Shown one piece after another: positions 53,141 through 61,871 of a stretch of DNA of 64,000 nucleotides; positions within the stretch are counted from its first letter, which is position 1, and each line of letters starts with the position of its first letter. Position numbers and translations under genes: made by a program. This stretch comes from JACOMS01 sp051252005. Lineage in GTDB: Bacteria > Pseudomonadota > Alphaproteobacteria > Caulobacterales > Maricaulaceae. The DNA lies in assembly GCA_051252005.1 (NCBI GenBank), contig JBPOEZ010000002.1, forward strand, positions 1 through 64,000. The letters are read 5' to 3'. The notes below the pieces were generated by a model that did no database searches, was not told the DNA's origin, and was given only the letters and a program-made list of their open reading frames with translations.

Positions 53141-54139
53141 TTAACGCCTAACATCTAAACTTTCATTCCCCATAGCATAATGCACATCGCTAATGCTCGC
53201 GAGGTTGAAGTCACCACGGATTGAGTGCTTTAGTGCGCTCGCAGCCGCTGCAAATTCAATATTATCCTGCTTGCCCATATCAGTAATCAATCCGTGTAAA
53301 AGTCCAACGGCAAAAGCATCCCCGCCCCCGATCCTGTCGACTATACCAGCAACATTATATGGCCTCGATTCCCACCGGGCATCGCGTTTGACAAGTTCTG
53401 CAGAAATTCTGTGGTGGTCCATTGTTATTGTTTCGCGCGTCGTCGCGGCACACGCTTTAAGCCTAGGAAATTCCTTGAATGCCATTTTATAAGCTTCAGC
53501 GCGGTCTGTGATAGATTGCCCCATGACGAGGCTAATATCCCGCTCATTGATAAGGGCAAGTGTCGCATAGCTCAGGATTTCTCGAATAATTTCAGGGCCG
53601 TCGCCTTTCCAGTTCTCCCAAAGGTAAGCACGGTAGTTTCCGTCAAAAGACACATTCACGCCGAGTTCGTTCGCAGCTTTCACAGCACGCAATGCAGCCT
53701 TAGTTCCATTTTCGCCAATCGCCGGAGTGATGCCAGACATATGTAACCAACCCGCACCGTCTAGAACTTTGTTCCAATCAATCGAATTGGAATCAGCTTT
53801 TGCGAAAGCCGAGTCCTTGCGGTCATATTCAATACGCGAAGGCCGGACGGCCGCGCCAAAGCTGATAAAATATAATCCCATTCGGCCAGGAACCATTTGC
53901 ACAGCGCTGGTATCGACATTGTATTTCCGAAGCTCGGCCAAAGCGGCGCGGCCTAATGCGTTACTGGGTAACACCGTGGCCATGACACTGTGATGACCAA
54001 ATTGCGCAAGGGAAGCAGATACATTCGCCTCCGCCCCGCCAACATGAACATTCAAGCTGCCTGTTTGCAGAAGCTGCTCTCCATCTGGGGCCGCAAGGCG
54101 TAATAATACCTCGCCAAAACATATAATTTTTTTTCCCAT
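53141..54139 (-). CDS. kdgK: 2-keto-3-deoxygluconate kinase, copy 1
   Basis: This 332-residue PfkB-family sugar kinase begins KIICFGEVLLRL, has the substrate segment GGAEANVSASLAQFG, and the catalytic GGGDAF near residue 278 with Asp as base. It phosphorylates KDG to KDPG in the cytoplasm. A second homologue at 55493-56530 shares the layout, including ALKHSIRGDFN near the end. In the alginate locus it would act after DEH reduction. The two copies may have different sugar preferences or expression. Confidence 0.9.
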   Translation of the reverse strand: MGKKIICFGEVLLRLAAPDGEQLLQTGSLNVHVGGAEANVSASLAQFGHHSVMATVLPSNALGRAALAELRKYNVDTSAVQMVPGRMGLYFISFGAAVRPSRIEYDRKDSAFAKADSNSIDWNKVLDGAGWLHMSGITPAIGENGTKAALRAVKAANELGVNVSFDGNYRAYLWENWKGDGPEIIREILSYATLALINERDISLVMGQSITDRAEAYKMAFKEFPRLKACAATTRETITMDHHRISAELVKRDARWESRPYNVAGIVDRIGGGDAFAVGLLHGLITDMGKQDNIEFAAAASALKHSIRGDFNLASISDVHYAMGNESLDVRR

Positions 54140-54462
54140 GTTATCCCCATTTCTGTGAGGACATTTTCCGCTGTTCCGTCATTTATTGTGACGTTTTTAT
54201 TGATGCTTGCGGCCTACCCCATCTGGCTATCAGAATGGCATTTTCTGGCGGGGTTGTAAATTACAGGCTTAATTATTCCCGTACTGCCGTTTGCGAGCGG
54301 CATAGAGAAGCGCGCGTCTGCGGCGCTTAAACTCTATTCAATAATTTTAAGAAATTTCCCCGCATTAATCTGCGGATGTCGGGATAACTCTATTCGAGTA
54401 CCGCCATAAGCCTATCAATAGGCTTGACGCGAACGCTAAGGCGCGTTCGCGTCATATTTAAT
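54140..54462. other. Intergenic region with two perfect hairpins
   Basis: No gene is supported in these 323 bp. Two perfect stems lie just past the end of the GarR-type gene: AAGCCTAT-CA-ATAGGCTT (54408-54425) and GACGCGAACGC with loop TAAGGC and GCGTTCGCGTC (54426-54453). They abut, and probably end or stabilise the upstream transcript; there is no U-tract. The remaining 260 bp should hold the kdgK promoter. Confidence 0.55.
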
Positions 54463-55344
54463 CTATTTTTCGAGCTTTACGAAATAGTCAAAGATTTCAG
54501 GAACGTTGCCGTTACCCATGCCAGCATCAACAGCTGCTTTAAGGTTAGCTGATGTGCCTTCAGCAACCAAAGACTTGGATCCAAGATCAGAAATCATTTG
54601 GACAAAGTAACCAAGGTCTTTGTTCGCATTATTGATGGAGAAGCCAAGATCGCTAACGCCGTCAACTGCGTAATTCTTGCAAAATTTCATGAATGGCGAA
54701 CCTGACGGGCCGGTAGACATGATGTCGTAAAGCTGTTGACGGTCCACGCCGGCAAGCTCAGCAGCAGCGAAAGCCTGCGACATGGCCGTAACGGTTGTCA
54801 TACCCATGAAGTTATTAATCAGCTTAGTCGTATGACCAGCACCGAGTTTACCCAGATAAAAAACATTCTCGCCTTGCTCCTTGAGCATTGGCTCATACTT
54901 ATCAAATGTCGCCTTATCACCAGCAGCCATAATGTTGAGCAAGCCGTCTTTGGCGTGAGCCGGTGTACGGCCGAGAGGCGCGTCGATCATGCCCGCACCT
55001 TTTTCGGCTAAAGCCGCGCCGATTTTTTGCGTAGACGCTGGGATAGACGTACCAAAATCGATGAGCACTGAGCCTTTCTTGATGCCGGCTAAGATGCCGT
55101 TATCGCCGTAGACGATTTTTTCAACAACAGCAGACGTCGTGAGACAAAGCTCAACTATGTCAGACTTTTCTGCCAATTCCTTAGGCGACTTCGCCTGCGT
55201 TGCGTTACCACGCGCCAAAACACGGTTAACCGCCTCTTGGTTAAGGTCCATGACGATGACTTCAAACCCGCGCGTTTGCAGGTTCTCGACCATATTGCCG
55301 CCCATAAGGCCGAGGCCCATAAATCCGATGACTGGTTTTGACAT
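54463..55344 (-). CDS. Beta-hydroxyacid dehydrogenase family reductase (GarR/DehR-like)
   Basis: This 293-residue NAD(P)-dependent enzyme has the N-terminal nucleotide motif GFMGLGLMGGNM, the segment DAPLGRTPAHA where most relatives have DAPVSGG, and the catalytic-lysine helix GAGHTTKLINNF. The family includes tartronate-semialdehyde reductase and 3-hydroxyisobutyrate dehydrogenase. In alginate loci of vibrios a related enzyme (DehR) reduces DEH to KDG, so that is a likely role. AGGAGG precedes the ATG. It lies 148 bp after kdgK copy 2, with an operator-like repeat in the gap. Confidence 0.85.
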   Translation of the reverse strand: MSKPVIGFMGLGLMGGNMVENLQTRGFEVIVMDLNQEAVNRVLARGNATQAKSPKELAEKSDIVELCLTTSAVVEKIVYGDNGILAGIKKGSVLIDFGTSIPASTQKIGAALAEKGAGMIDAPLGRTPAHAKDGLLNIMAAGDKATFDKYEPMLKEQGENVFYLGKLGAGHTTKLINNFMGMTTVTAMSQAFAAAELAGVDRQQLYDIMSTGPSGSPFMKFCKNYAVDGVSDLGFSINNANKDLGYFVQMISDLGSKSLVAEGTSANLKAAVDAGMGNGNVPEIFDYFVKLEK

Positions 55345-55390
55345 TATATGCCTCCTAGTAAGATTGGTGTTACATGTTGAGTTGATATTA

Positions 55391-55424
55391 CTATACCAAT
55401 TTACAGCTAACTCTATACCAATTT
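55391..55424 (-). promoter_or_regulatory. Tandem operator-like repeat, similar to UxuR/ExuR half-sites
   Basis: On the minus strand AAATTGGTATAG occurs twice, with starts exactly 22 bp apart (plus-strand copies at 55391-55402 and 55413-55424). AAATTGGTATA equals the left half of the known hexuronate GntR operator (AAATTGGTATACCAATTT). It lies 47-80 bp before the GarR-type gene. Binding by a GntR/FadR-type regulator is an inference. Confidence 0.55.
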
Positions 55425-55492
55425 CGTCGAGTATCCAAGGTAAAAATGCGAATAAGGCTAGCCAGTAAGGCGTAATATCATGATGAATTAAT

Positions 55493-56530
55493 TTAGCGTT
55501 GTACGCGTCCTGATCCGTCGCCGCCCATCAAGGCTTCGACTTCTTTACGGTTCACGCGGTTAAAGTCGCCAAGAATTGAGTGCTTAAGCGCAGACCCTGC
55601 AACAGCGAACTCAAGGCTTTGCTGGCGATCTTCGTAAAGATTATATCCAGCGATGAAAGCAGAGGCAAAGCTATCGCCGCCGCCAACACGGTCAACAATA
55701 TCTGTGAGCTCATACTTCTTAGATGACAGGAAGCCGTTCTTGCGGTCCCGCATACAGGCAGACCAGCCATTGATGTTGGCATTTACTGCTGCGCGGAGAG
55801 TAATGGCAATCGTGGACATGCCCGGATAGATATCGAGGACTTTCTGGGAAAGCTCTTCATATTTGCTCAAATCCAAGTGACCGGAACCGCTTTCAACATC
55901 AACGTCAACAGAAATACCGAGAGACTTCTGGCAATCTTCTTCGTTGGCAATGCCGACATCTATATGCTTGACGAGGTCCTTCATTACTTCTGGAGCAGTT
56001 TTACCATATTTCCAAAGCTTACCACGGAAGTTGAAATCACATGATGTTATAACACCGGCCTTTTGAGCTTCCTTCACGCATTCAAGACTAAGGTCAGCAG
56101 AGTCTTGCGAAAGCGCAGGGGTGATGCCTGTGATGTGGAGCCACTTTGCGCCTTTGAAGATTGTCGGCCAATCGAAATCGCCAACTTTGGCTTCGCAGAT
56201 TGACGACGCCGCGCGGTCATAAATGACCTTTGAAGCGCGCTGATTAGCGCCCGTTTCGAGGTAGTAAATACCAACACGCTCACCTTGGCGCTTTACGTTT
56301 GACGTATCAACACCAAGTGCGCGAAGGGAGTTAATCGCATTTTGTCCAATATCATTGTCAGGAAGCGCAGAGATGAAACCAGCATCAAAACCGTAATTGG
56401 AAAGCGAAACGGCTACGTTAGCTTCGCCGCCGCCGAATGTCGCTTCGAAGGATGGGCTTTGGAAAAAGCGTTCATAGCCGTTAGTCCGAAGGCGAAGCAT
56501 GATTTCGCCGAAACTGAGAAAGTCAGTCAT
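55493..56530 (-). CDS. kdgK: 2-keto-3-deoxygluconate kinase, copy 2
   Basis: This 345-residue PfkB-family kinase has FLSFGEIMLRL at the start, GGGEANVAVSLSNYGFDAG in the substrate region, and the catalytic GGGDSF near residue 293. It shares the pattern GSALKHSILGDFNRV with copy 1. It lies 15 bp after eda and is clearly part of the SDR-eda-kdgK transcription unit, so it is the better candidate for the main KDG kinase of alginate catabolism. Confidence 0.93.
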   Translation of the reverse strand: MTDFLSFGEIMLRLRTNGYERFFQSPSFEATFGGGEANVAVSLSNYGFDAGFISALPDNDIGQNAINSLRALGVDTSNVKRQGERVGIYYLETGANQRASKVIYDRAASSICEAKVGDFDWPTIFKGAKWLHITGITPALSQDSADLSLECVKEAQKAGVITSCDFNFRGKLWKYGKTAPEVMKDLVKHIDVGIANEEDCQKSLGISVDVDVESGSGHLDLSKYEELSQKVLDIYPGMSTIAITLRAAVNANINGWSACMRDRKNGFLSSKKYELTDIVDRVGGGDSFASAFIAGYNLYEDRQQSLEFAVAGSALKHSILGDFNRVNRKEVEALMGGDGSGRVQR

Positions 56531-56545
56531 TATTTTAGTCCTATT

Positions 56546-57178
56546 CTATTTTTGTTGTGCGAGGGTGATCGCATCTTTTGCAAGTTTGGTAATCGCCGCG
56601 AAATCGCCTTTGGCAATCGCGTCAGCAGGGGTAAGCCATGAACCGCCGCACGCCAAAACGGCAGGGACGGCTAGGTAATCGTTTAAGTTAGACGGGCTAA
56701 CGCCGCCTGTTGGCATAAATTGCACGTCTCGGAAGACTGATGACAACGCCTTCAGCATGCCAGGGCCACCTACCAGGCTGGCCGGAAATAACTTCACGGT
56801 TCTAAGTCCGAGATTCCACGCTTGTTGCAGCTCTGTCGCCGTCGAAATGCCTGGCAAAATCGGAATACCTGCATCATTGGCTACGGTTACAGATGCCGTA
56901 TCAAGGCCCGGAGACACGATGAAGCTCGCGCCGCGCTGGATAACTTCTTTAGATTGATCAGCGCTCAGAACAGTGCCTGCACCTACATGAGCGTGCGGAA
57001 ATTCTTTAGCAATCGCCTCAAGGCAATCAAGCGCCGCGTCCGTGCGCAGAACAACCTCAAGAACATCCAAACCACCTTCAAGTAGCGCTTCGGAAATTTT
57101 CAGAGCCGTCTTCGGATCATCTGATTGAACAAGCGGGACGACCCGCTTGGCTTTTAAAGAGTCGAGTAGTTTTGTCAT
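56546..57178 (-). CDS. eda: KDPG/KHG aldolase
   Basis: I start at ATG 57178 (MTKLLDSLKA, 210 residues). The class I aldolase splits KDPG into pyruvate and glyceraldehyde-3-phosphate. The Schiff-base lysine is Lys129 (VKLFPAS) and the proton-transfer Glu is Glu41 (VLEVVLRT). The gene lies 13 bp after the SDR gene and 15 bp before kdgK copy 2, giving the order reductase-aldolase-kinase in one unit. Confidence 0.96.
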   Translation of the reverse strand: MTKLLDSLKAKRVVPLVQSDDPKTALKISEALLEGGLDVLEVVLRTDAALDCLEAIAKEFPHAHVGAGTVLSADQSKEVIQRGASFIVSPGLDTASVTVANDAGIPILPGISTATELQQAWNLGLRTVKLFPASLVGGPGMLKALSSVFRDVQFMPTGGVSPSNLNDYLAVPAVLACGGSWLTPADAIAKGDFAAITKLAKDAITLAQQK

Positions 57179-57191
57179 TTTGTAAAAATTC

Positions 57192-57947
57192 CTAAGAGAA
57201 GAACATGCCGCCATTAATGTCGATGTTGGCACCTGTAATATAAGCCGACGCGTCAGACGCGAGATATACAACCGTATCAGCGCAGTCATCAGGATGACCC
57301 TGACGCCGTAGTGGCACGGACGCTTCAACGCCGCGCCGTGCTGCGTCCGGTGTAAATGTATCGTGGAAAGTCGTGTCGATCATGCCCGGGCAAAGCGCGT
57401 TACAGCGAATGCCTTGAGGGCCTAGTTCTTTGGCCATGGAGCGCGTGAACGTAATCACTGCGCCTTTTGACACAGAATAAGCGGACGCGCCGCCTCCGCC
57501 GCCGTCGCGGCCAGCAAGCGATGCGAGGTTAACAATCGCGCTCCCTGAAGGCATATGCGGAACAACCGCTTGGGTCGCCAAAAACGTTGAATTCAAATTA
57601 AGGCCCATGACTTTATTGAGGAAGTCTTCGTCCATTTCTGCAAGCTTTTTACGCGCTACAAGTCCGCCAACATTATTGACAAGAACGTGTATATCATCCC
57701 CAAAGGCTTCTCGCGCCTGCGCCACAACAGCATCGACATCAGCCTTTTTGGTCATGTCGCCCTTAACTAAAATAGCTTTGCCGCCAGCCTTTTCGATCGC
57801 GGCGATTGTCTCTTCGCCCGCGGCTTTATTGCTATGGTAATTCACAACAACATTGGCGCCAGCTGCCGCAAGTTTAATTGAGCATGAACGCCCAATATCG
57901 CGCGTGCCGCCCGTTACAATGGCGGTCTTTCCACTAAGGTTAGTCAT
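57192..57947 (-). CDS. Short-chain dehydrogenase, probable DEH reductase
   Basis: This 251-residue SDR has the nucleotide motif TGGTRDIG (12-19), NNVGG (91-95) and catalytic Tyr157 and Lys161 (YSVSK). In alginate degraders such as Sphingomonas A1 (enzyme A1-R) and Flavobacterium, SDRs of this kind reduce 4-deoxy-L-erythro-5-hexoseulose uronate (DEH) to KDG. Its position upstream of eda and kdgK supports that role. A glucose/3-ketoacyl type SDR cannot be fully excluded by sequence alone. Confidence 0.88.
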   Translation of the reverse strand: MTNLSGKTAIVTGGTRDIGRSCSIKLAAAGANVVVNYHSNKAAGEETIAAIEKAGGKAILVKGDMTKKADVDAVVAQAREAFGDDIHVLVNNVGGLVARKKLAEMDEDFLNKVMGLNLNSTFLATQAVVPHMPSGSAIVNLASLAGRDGGGGGASAYSVSKGAVITFTRSMAKELGPQGIRCNALCPGMIDTTFHDTFTPDAARRGVEASVPLRRQGHPDDCADTVVYLASDASAYITGANIDINGGMFFS

Positions 57948-58015
57948 ATTATTTTTCCTAAATTATACAACACGCCCGCGAAGCAGTTCCGCGGACGCGT
58001 TCGAATAAGTTTCGC

Positions 58016-59335
58016 CTACGATTTCGGCGTATAGCCTCGAGGCTTCAACGGCGCGATATGTCCGCATAAAATCCAGACCGCCGCGATTGCCGTAAGGGCC
58101 ATAGCTGCGCCAAGAACAAAGATTGAGAAGTAATTCCCTCCCTGCGTCATAATTGGCACGAGTGCAATAATACCTGCCCCAGCAAGTTTCGCGGCCATAC
58201 CAGCCAAGCCAGCCAGTGTCCCGACAGTTTTACCTCCGTAAAAATCAGCTGGAAGCGTTTGAACGTTACCAATCGCGGTTTGGAAACCAAACAGAATGAT
58301 GAACATCAAAGTTAGGGCCAAGCCCGGAGTTGACGCGACAGCAAGTGCAAGAAGCGCAGGCAACATGATCAAACAACCGAGTGTAATAGTAAGCTTACGT
58401 GTTTTATCAACACTCCAACCGGAGTCGATACGGTTTTGAGCCAACAGCCCGCCAAACCAAGCGCCGACCATAGCGCCCACATAAGGCACCCAGCCAGAGG
58501 CCACGAGGTCCTTCATGTTGAAGCCGTGGACTTCAAATAGGTAAGTAGGGATCCAAACGATGAACAACCACCAGATCGGGTCAATCGCAGCGGACGCGAT
58601 AATAACGCCCCAGCTTTGTTTACGTGATAACAGCTCAAGCGTTGGAGGGTTATACCCGCCGTCAAGATTGCCGTCCGCGTTTAAGTCTTCATTGAGCTGG
58701 CCGCTAAGAATGTAGTCGCGCTCTTTGTCTGTAATCCAAGAGTGATATTTAGGCGGAGCCTTAACAATGACTAACCAAGGCACGAGCCAAATCAGGCCCA
58801 TAACACCCACAAGGATAAAAATAAGTTTCCAGCTAAAAAACAACGCCAAGTAACCGATAAGAGGGATAGAGATAATCCCCCCAATCGCGGCTCCGGAATT
58901 AAATATACCTTGTGCAAGCGCGCGCTCATTCACAGGGAACCACTCTGCGTTAGCCTTAGCAGCCCCCGGCCAGTTACCCGCTTCAGAAATACCAAGAATG
59001 GACCTAGCGATACTGAATGTCGCTAGGCTATTTGCAAAAGCATGCGCAATCGTGGCAAGCGACCACACACCGATTGACAAGACGAACCCTAAACGTGTCC
59101 CAACCCAGTCAAAGATTTTTCCGAAAATCGCTTGGCCAAAGGCGTAAGAGAATACGAATACAATGGAGATAGATGCATAAATCGCCTTATGACCCGTAGC
59201 GTCCATATCAGGAAAAAGATCTGGCGCAATTTCAGTCGGCCAAAGGACACTCAGTGTCTGGCGGTCAATGTAGTTGATGATGGTCGCAAGAGCGACCAGG
59301 CCAACAACAGCCCAACGTAGCTTACCCTTCAGCAT
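58016..59335 (-). CDS. MFS transporter, hexuronate (ExuT) type
   Basis: I start at ATG 59335 (MLKGKLRWAV, GGGGAA upstream), giving 439 residues. Twelve predicted helices, the N-terminal NYIDRQTLSVLWP and the helix-4 segment SEAGNWPGAAKA are typical of the ACS/ExuT hexuronate subfamily. It should carry unsaturated uronate monomers or DEH into the cytoplasm. Its start overlaps the 3' end of kdgF by 14 bp, showing tight coupling. Confidence 0.92.
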   Translation of the reverse strand: MLKGKLRWAVVGLVALATIINYIDRQTLSVLWPTEIAPDLFPDMDATGHKAIYASISIVFVFSYAFGQAIFGKIFDWVGTRLGFVLSIGVWSLATIAHAFANSLATFSIARSILGISEAGNWPGAAKANAEWFPVNERALAQGIFNSGAAIGGIISIPLIGYLALFFSWKLIFILVGVMGLIWLVPWLVIVKAPPKYHSWITDKERDYILSGQLNEDLNADGNLDGGYNPPTLELLSRKQSWGVIIASAAIDPIWWLFIVWIPTYLFEVHGFNMKDLVASGWVPYVGAMVGAWFGGLLAQNRIDSGWSVDKTRKLTITLGCLIMLPALLALAVASTPGLALTLMFIILFGFQTAIGNVQTLPADFYGGKTVGTLAGLAGMAAKLAGAGIIALVPIMTQGGNYFSIFVLGAAMALTAIAAVWILCGHIAPLKPRGYTPKS

Positions 59336-59690
59336 TGAAATTCCCCTTTTTATAATTTTCAAAAAAATCTTCGCGAATAGGCGAGAACATATCAAGCAGA
59401 ACGCCCGCTTCTATACAAATCGCTCCGTGCATAGCATGAGGTGGCATGAAAAAGCTGTCACCCGCCTTTAAACGCTTTGTTTCCCCATCAACGAACACAT
59501 CGAACACACCGCTTTCCACAAAAGCAATTTGACTATGATAATGCTCATGCCTGTAACCTTCAGACCCTTTTTCAAAAATGGCTTTAACGAGCATAATGTC
59601 GTCATTATAAGCCATAATTTGACGCTTAACCCCTGGAGCTACGTCCTCGAAAGGCACATCGTCACCAAATATAAAGTTTGGACTCTGCAT
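59322..59690 (-). CDS. kdgF: KdgF-type cupin, uronate linearisation
   Basis: This 122-residue single cupin has metal ligands His48, His50, Gln54 (RHEHYHSQ) and His88 (PPHAMHG), the KdgF arrangement. KdgF opens the ring of 4,5-unsaturated uronate monomers from alginate or pectin to the linear keto acid (DEH), speeding its reduction. It lies between the PL17 oligoalginate lyase gene, 2 bp upstream, and the MFS carrier gene. Confidence 0.93.
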   Translation of the reverse strand: MQSPNFIFGDDVPFEDVAPGVKRQIMAYNDDIMLVKAIFEKGSEGYRHEHYHSQIAFVESGVFDVFVDGETKRLKAGDSFFMPPHAMHGAICIEAGVLLDMFSPIREDFFENYKKGNFNAEG

Positions 59691-59692
59691 GA

Positions 59693-61867
59693 TTAATTCC
59701 CCGCAGTCTTATGTTTTTGTGAATGAAATAACTTGTAAGGTCCGGTCCATGAAACGTCGTGACCTTCGACGGTCATGCTGTGTTCTGCGCTCTCATCCAT
59801 ATCGCCTGCTACGGCGAGGCCAATTTTTTGGCCCTGTTTGGTTTCGATCTGAATATATTCATTGGAGGCGCCTTCAAAATGCGTGATAGACTTCACGTTG
59901 GAATGACTATCATTCGTATACTCGACTGTCGGGTTATACTCACCGTGAGGCTCGATGACCGACGCGAATGAAACGCCTTTATTGGTTTTCGCCCGAAGGA
60001 TGAATGCCGGCTCGCGGCGCAAATTAAAATCAGGATCGCTAGCACCAATCTCTGCAAATATAACTTCAGCACTTTTAGGCACGGATGAGGTTACGGAATA
60101 AAACGTTCTGTCTAATAGCCACGTAACCTGAGCCTGTCCATCAACAGCTTGAGCGCTACCGACACGCCATAAATATTGGTAACCGTTTGACGGGCCTAAA
60201 GGCTTACGCAAAACTGTGTCCGCAGCAATTTTGAAATTCGTTTCAATGAGCTGCCCATTATAGAAAAATGGCAGATCATATTGATGGCGGTTTTCTGAAT
60301 GTGCTTCCATGAGGTCAACCACGATAGGGCGCGGGAGCGCCGCGTCCGTGATCATCGCCATAGTCCGGTCCATTGAAACATCAGCATAGGCCGTATCGAT
60401 TTTCGCCGACGTGATTTTCAAGTCACCCATATCGGAAAATGTTCCCAATATCGGCGCGTTCTTATTACCTGTATCGACATCGCCGCCGAAATGGCTCGTC
60501 TCGTCAACAATCAATGCGTTGTGCGCAATGGTTTGTTTCGCGAACGTATTATTTTCAGCGAGGTAATGTCCGCCATATTTGGCTTCAACGTTCAAGAAAC
60601 GCGCTGCGCCGTAATCGCGCAAAATTTCATGGCCTGCATCATAAAGCAGGAAGCCGAGCTTATCGAAATGGCCGTGGCCTAGTCCCTGAGATGTGTTCTT
60701 AACAACGAGCGCCAAGTCATTCGGGTCTTTCGAAGCGCGGATAATATCTAGCGCGCCTTCAGTCCCGTCAACGCCGTCGCCTAGACGCATAGTTTTATAA
60801 TCAAAAGGTTTCGCTTTTCCGGCCGCCAAATCTTCGGCTAGCTTTCGGCTTTCAGGCGTGAGGACAAACTTGTCTTGCGCCTGCGCGATTGAGAGCAAAC
60901 CTTTGTCGCCTGTCAATTCATAGGCAATCGCCACACCGTGGAGAAGCTCTCTTGTCTTGATGCCCTTGTCTTTAATCGCGTCATTGATCGGAAAAAACAG
61001 CCCGCCATAGTTTTGCTGAATAGTTGTGTAGATCGCCTTCTTCAGGATCCCGTCACGCTTTTCGAAAATCTTACGCTCAGGGTTATTCTTCTCAACAGCC
61101 TGCGCGAAAATCACGAATGGCATGAGAGCGAAGCGCTGATAATATGGCCCTTCATTGTAATAGCCATCCGGCGAGAACAGTTCGTCCATTTGCTTTAGGA
61201 AACCCGCGTCTCCTGATTTGTCTAATCCCAAAAGAGCCTGTTCGACATACTCATCATCGTCAATGGCATATCCAGTTAGGCCAACAGCCGCCGTCGCCCA
61301 AGTCCCGTGATTGTGCACTTTATTGAAAGTCTCGGGCGAGCCATCAGACATGAAGTCCGCCATATTACGGAGCAAATCTGTTTCGATTTTTGCGCGCTGC
61401 TCTTCGAACAATGTGTCTTTAATTGCGGCGTAGCTTTGAGAGACATTGAGAAGCCACATGCTCTCATTTAGGTTTTGCCAAAACATACGTCCCGGAGACT
61501 GCTCTTTCTTGGCAGGATGCAAGCCCCAACCGGGGTAAACATCGGCGTAATCCAGCATCGCTTTACCAGCGAAATCTGCATATTTTTTCTCGCCCGTAAG
61601 CTTATAAAGCTGGCCAGCATTATAGATAAGCGTCGCGTTCTTTTTATGCTGTTCGTGAGTATATCCACCGCCCGGATCTTTCGGCACAGGCACCACAAGC
61701 GGGCTTTCCATATGCGCGTCAAGGTCGGCCTTCGCAGCGTTTAATGTTGCATCAAACCCAGACGCTTGCGCGGTGGATTGCGCGGGCTTCGAAGGGCCCG
61801 TTTCCTGACAGGCTGTCATAGCCGTTCCTAAAAGAAGCACAGACATAATAGTTATTATTGGGCGCAT
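59693..61867 (-). CDS. Oligoalginate lyase, polysaccharide lyase family 17 (lipoprotein)
   Basis: This 724-residue enzyme has a lipobox (MTAC, Cys20), so it should sit in the envelope. An N-terminal alpha/alpha-barrel alginate_lyase domain is followed by a heparinase II/III-like beta domain. Active-site candidates seen in PL17 (Alg17c) are Asn186-His187 (NHGTW), Tyr242/243 (EGPYYQR) and His398/His400 (GHGHFDK). PL17 cuts oligomers exolytically to monomers. It starts 4 bp after the PL6 gene stop and precedes kdgF. Confidence 0.95.
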   Translation of the reverse strand: MRPIITIMSVLLLGTAMTACQETGPSKPAQSTAQASGFDATLNAAKADLDAHMESPLVVPVPKDPGGGYTHEQHKKNATLIYNAGQLYKLTGEKKYADFAGKAMLDYADVYPGWGLHPAKKEQSPGRMFWQNLNESMWLLNVSQSYAAIKDTLFEEQRAKIETDLLRNMADFMSDGSPETFNKVHNHGTWATAAVGLTGYAIDDDEYVEQALLGLDKSGDAGFLKQMDELFSPDGYYNEGPYYQRFALMPFVIFAQAVEKNNPERKIFEKRDGILKKAIYTTIQQNYGGLFFPINDAIKDKGIKTRELLHGVAIAYELTGDKGLLSIAQAQDKFVLTPESRKLAEDLAAGKAKPFDYKTMRLGDGVDGTEGALDIIRASKDPNDLALVVKNTSQGLGHGHFDKLGFLLYDAGHEILRDYGAARFLNVEAKYGGHYLAENNTFAKQTIAHNALIVDETSHFGGDVDTGNKNAPILGTFSDMGDLKITSAKIDTAYADVSMDRTMAMITDAALPRPIVVDLMEAHSENRHQYDLPFFYNGQLIETNFKIAADTVLRKPLGPSNGYQYLWRVGSAQAVDGQAQVTWLLDRTFYSVTSSVPKSAEVIFAEIGASDPDFNLRREPAFILRAKTNKGVSFASVIEPHGEYNPTVEYTNDSHSNVKSITHFEGASNEYIQIETKQGQKIGLAVAGDMDESAEHSMTVEGHDVSWTGPYKLFHSQKHKTAGN

Positions 61868-61871
61868 AATA

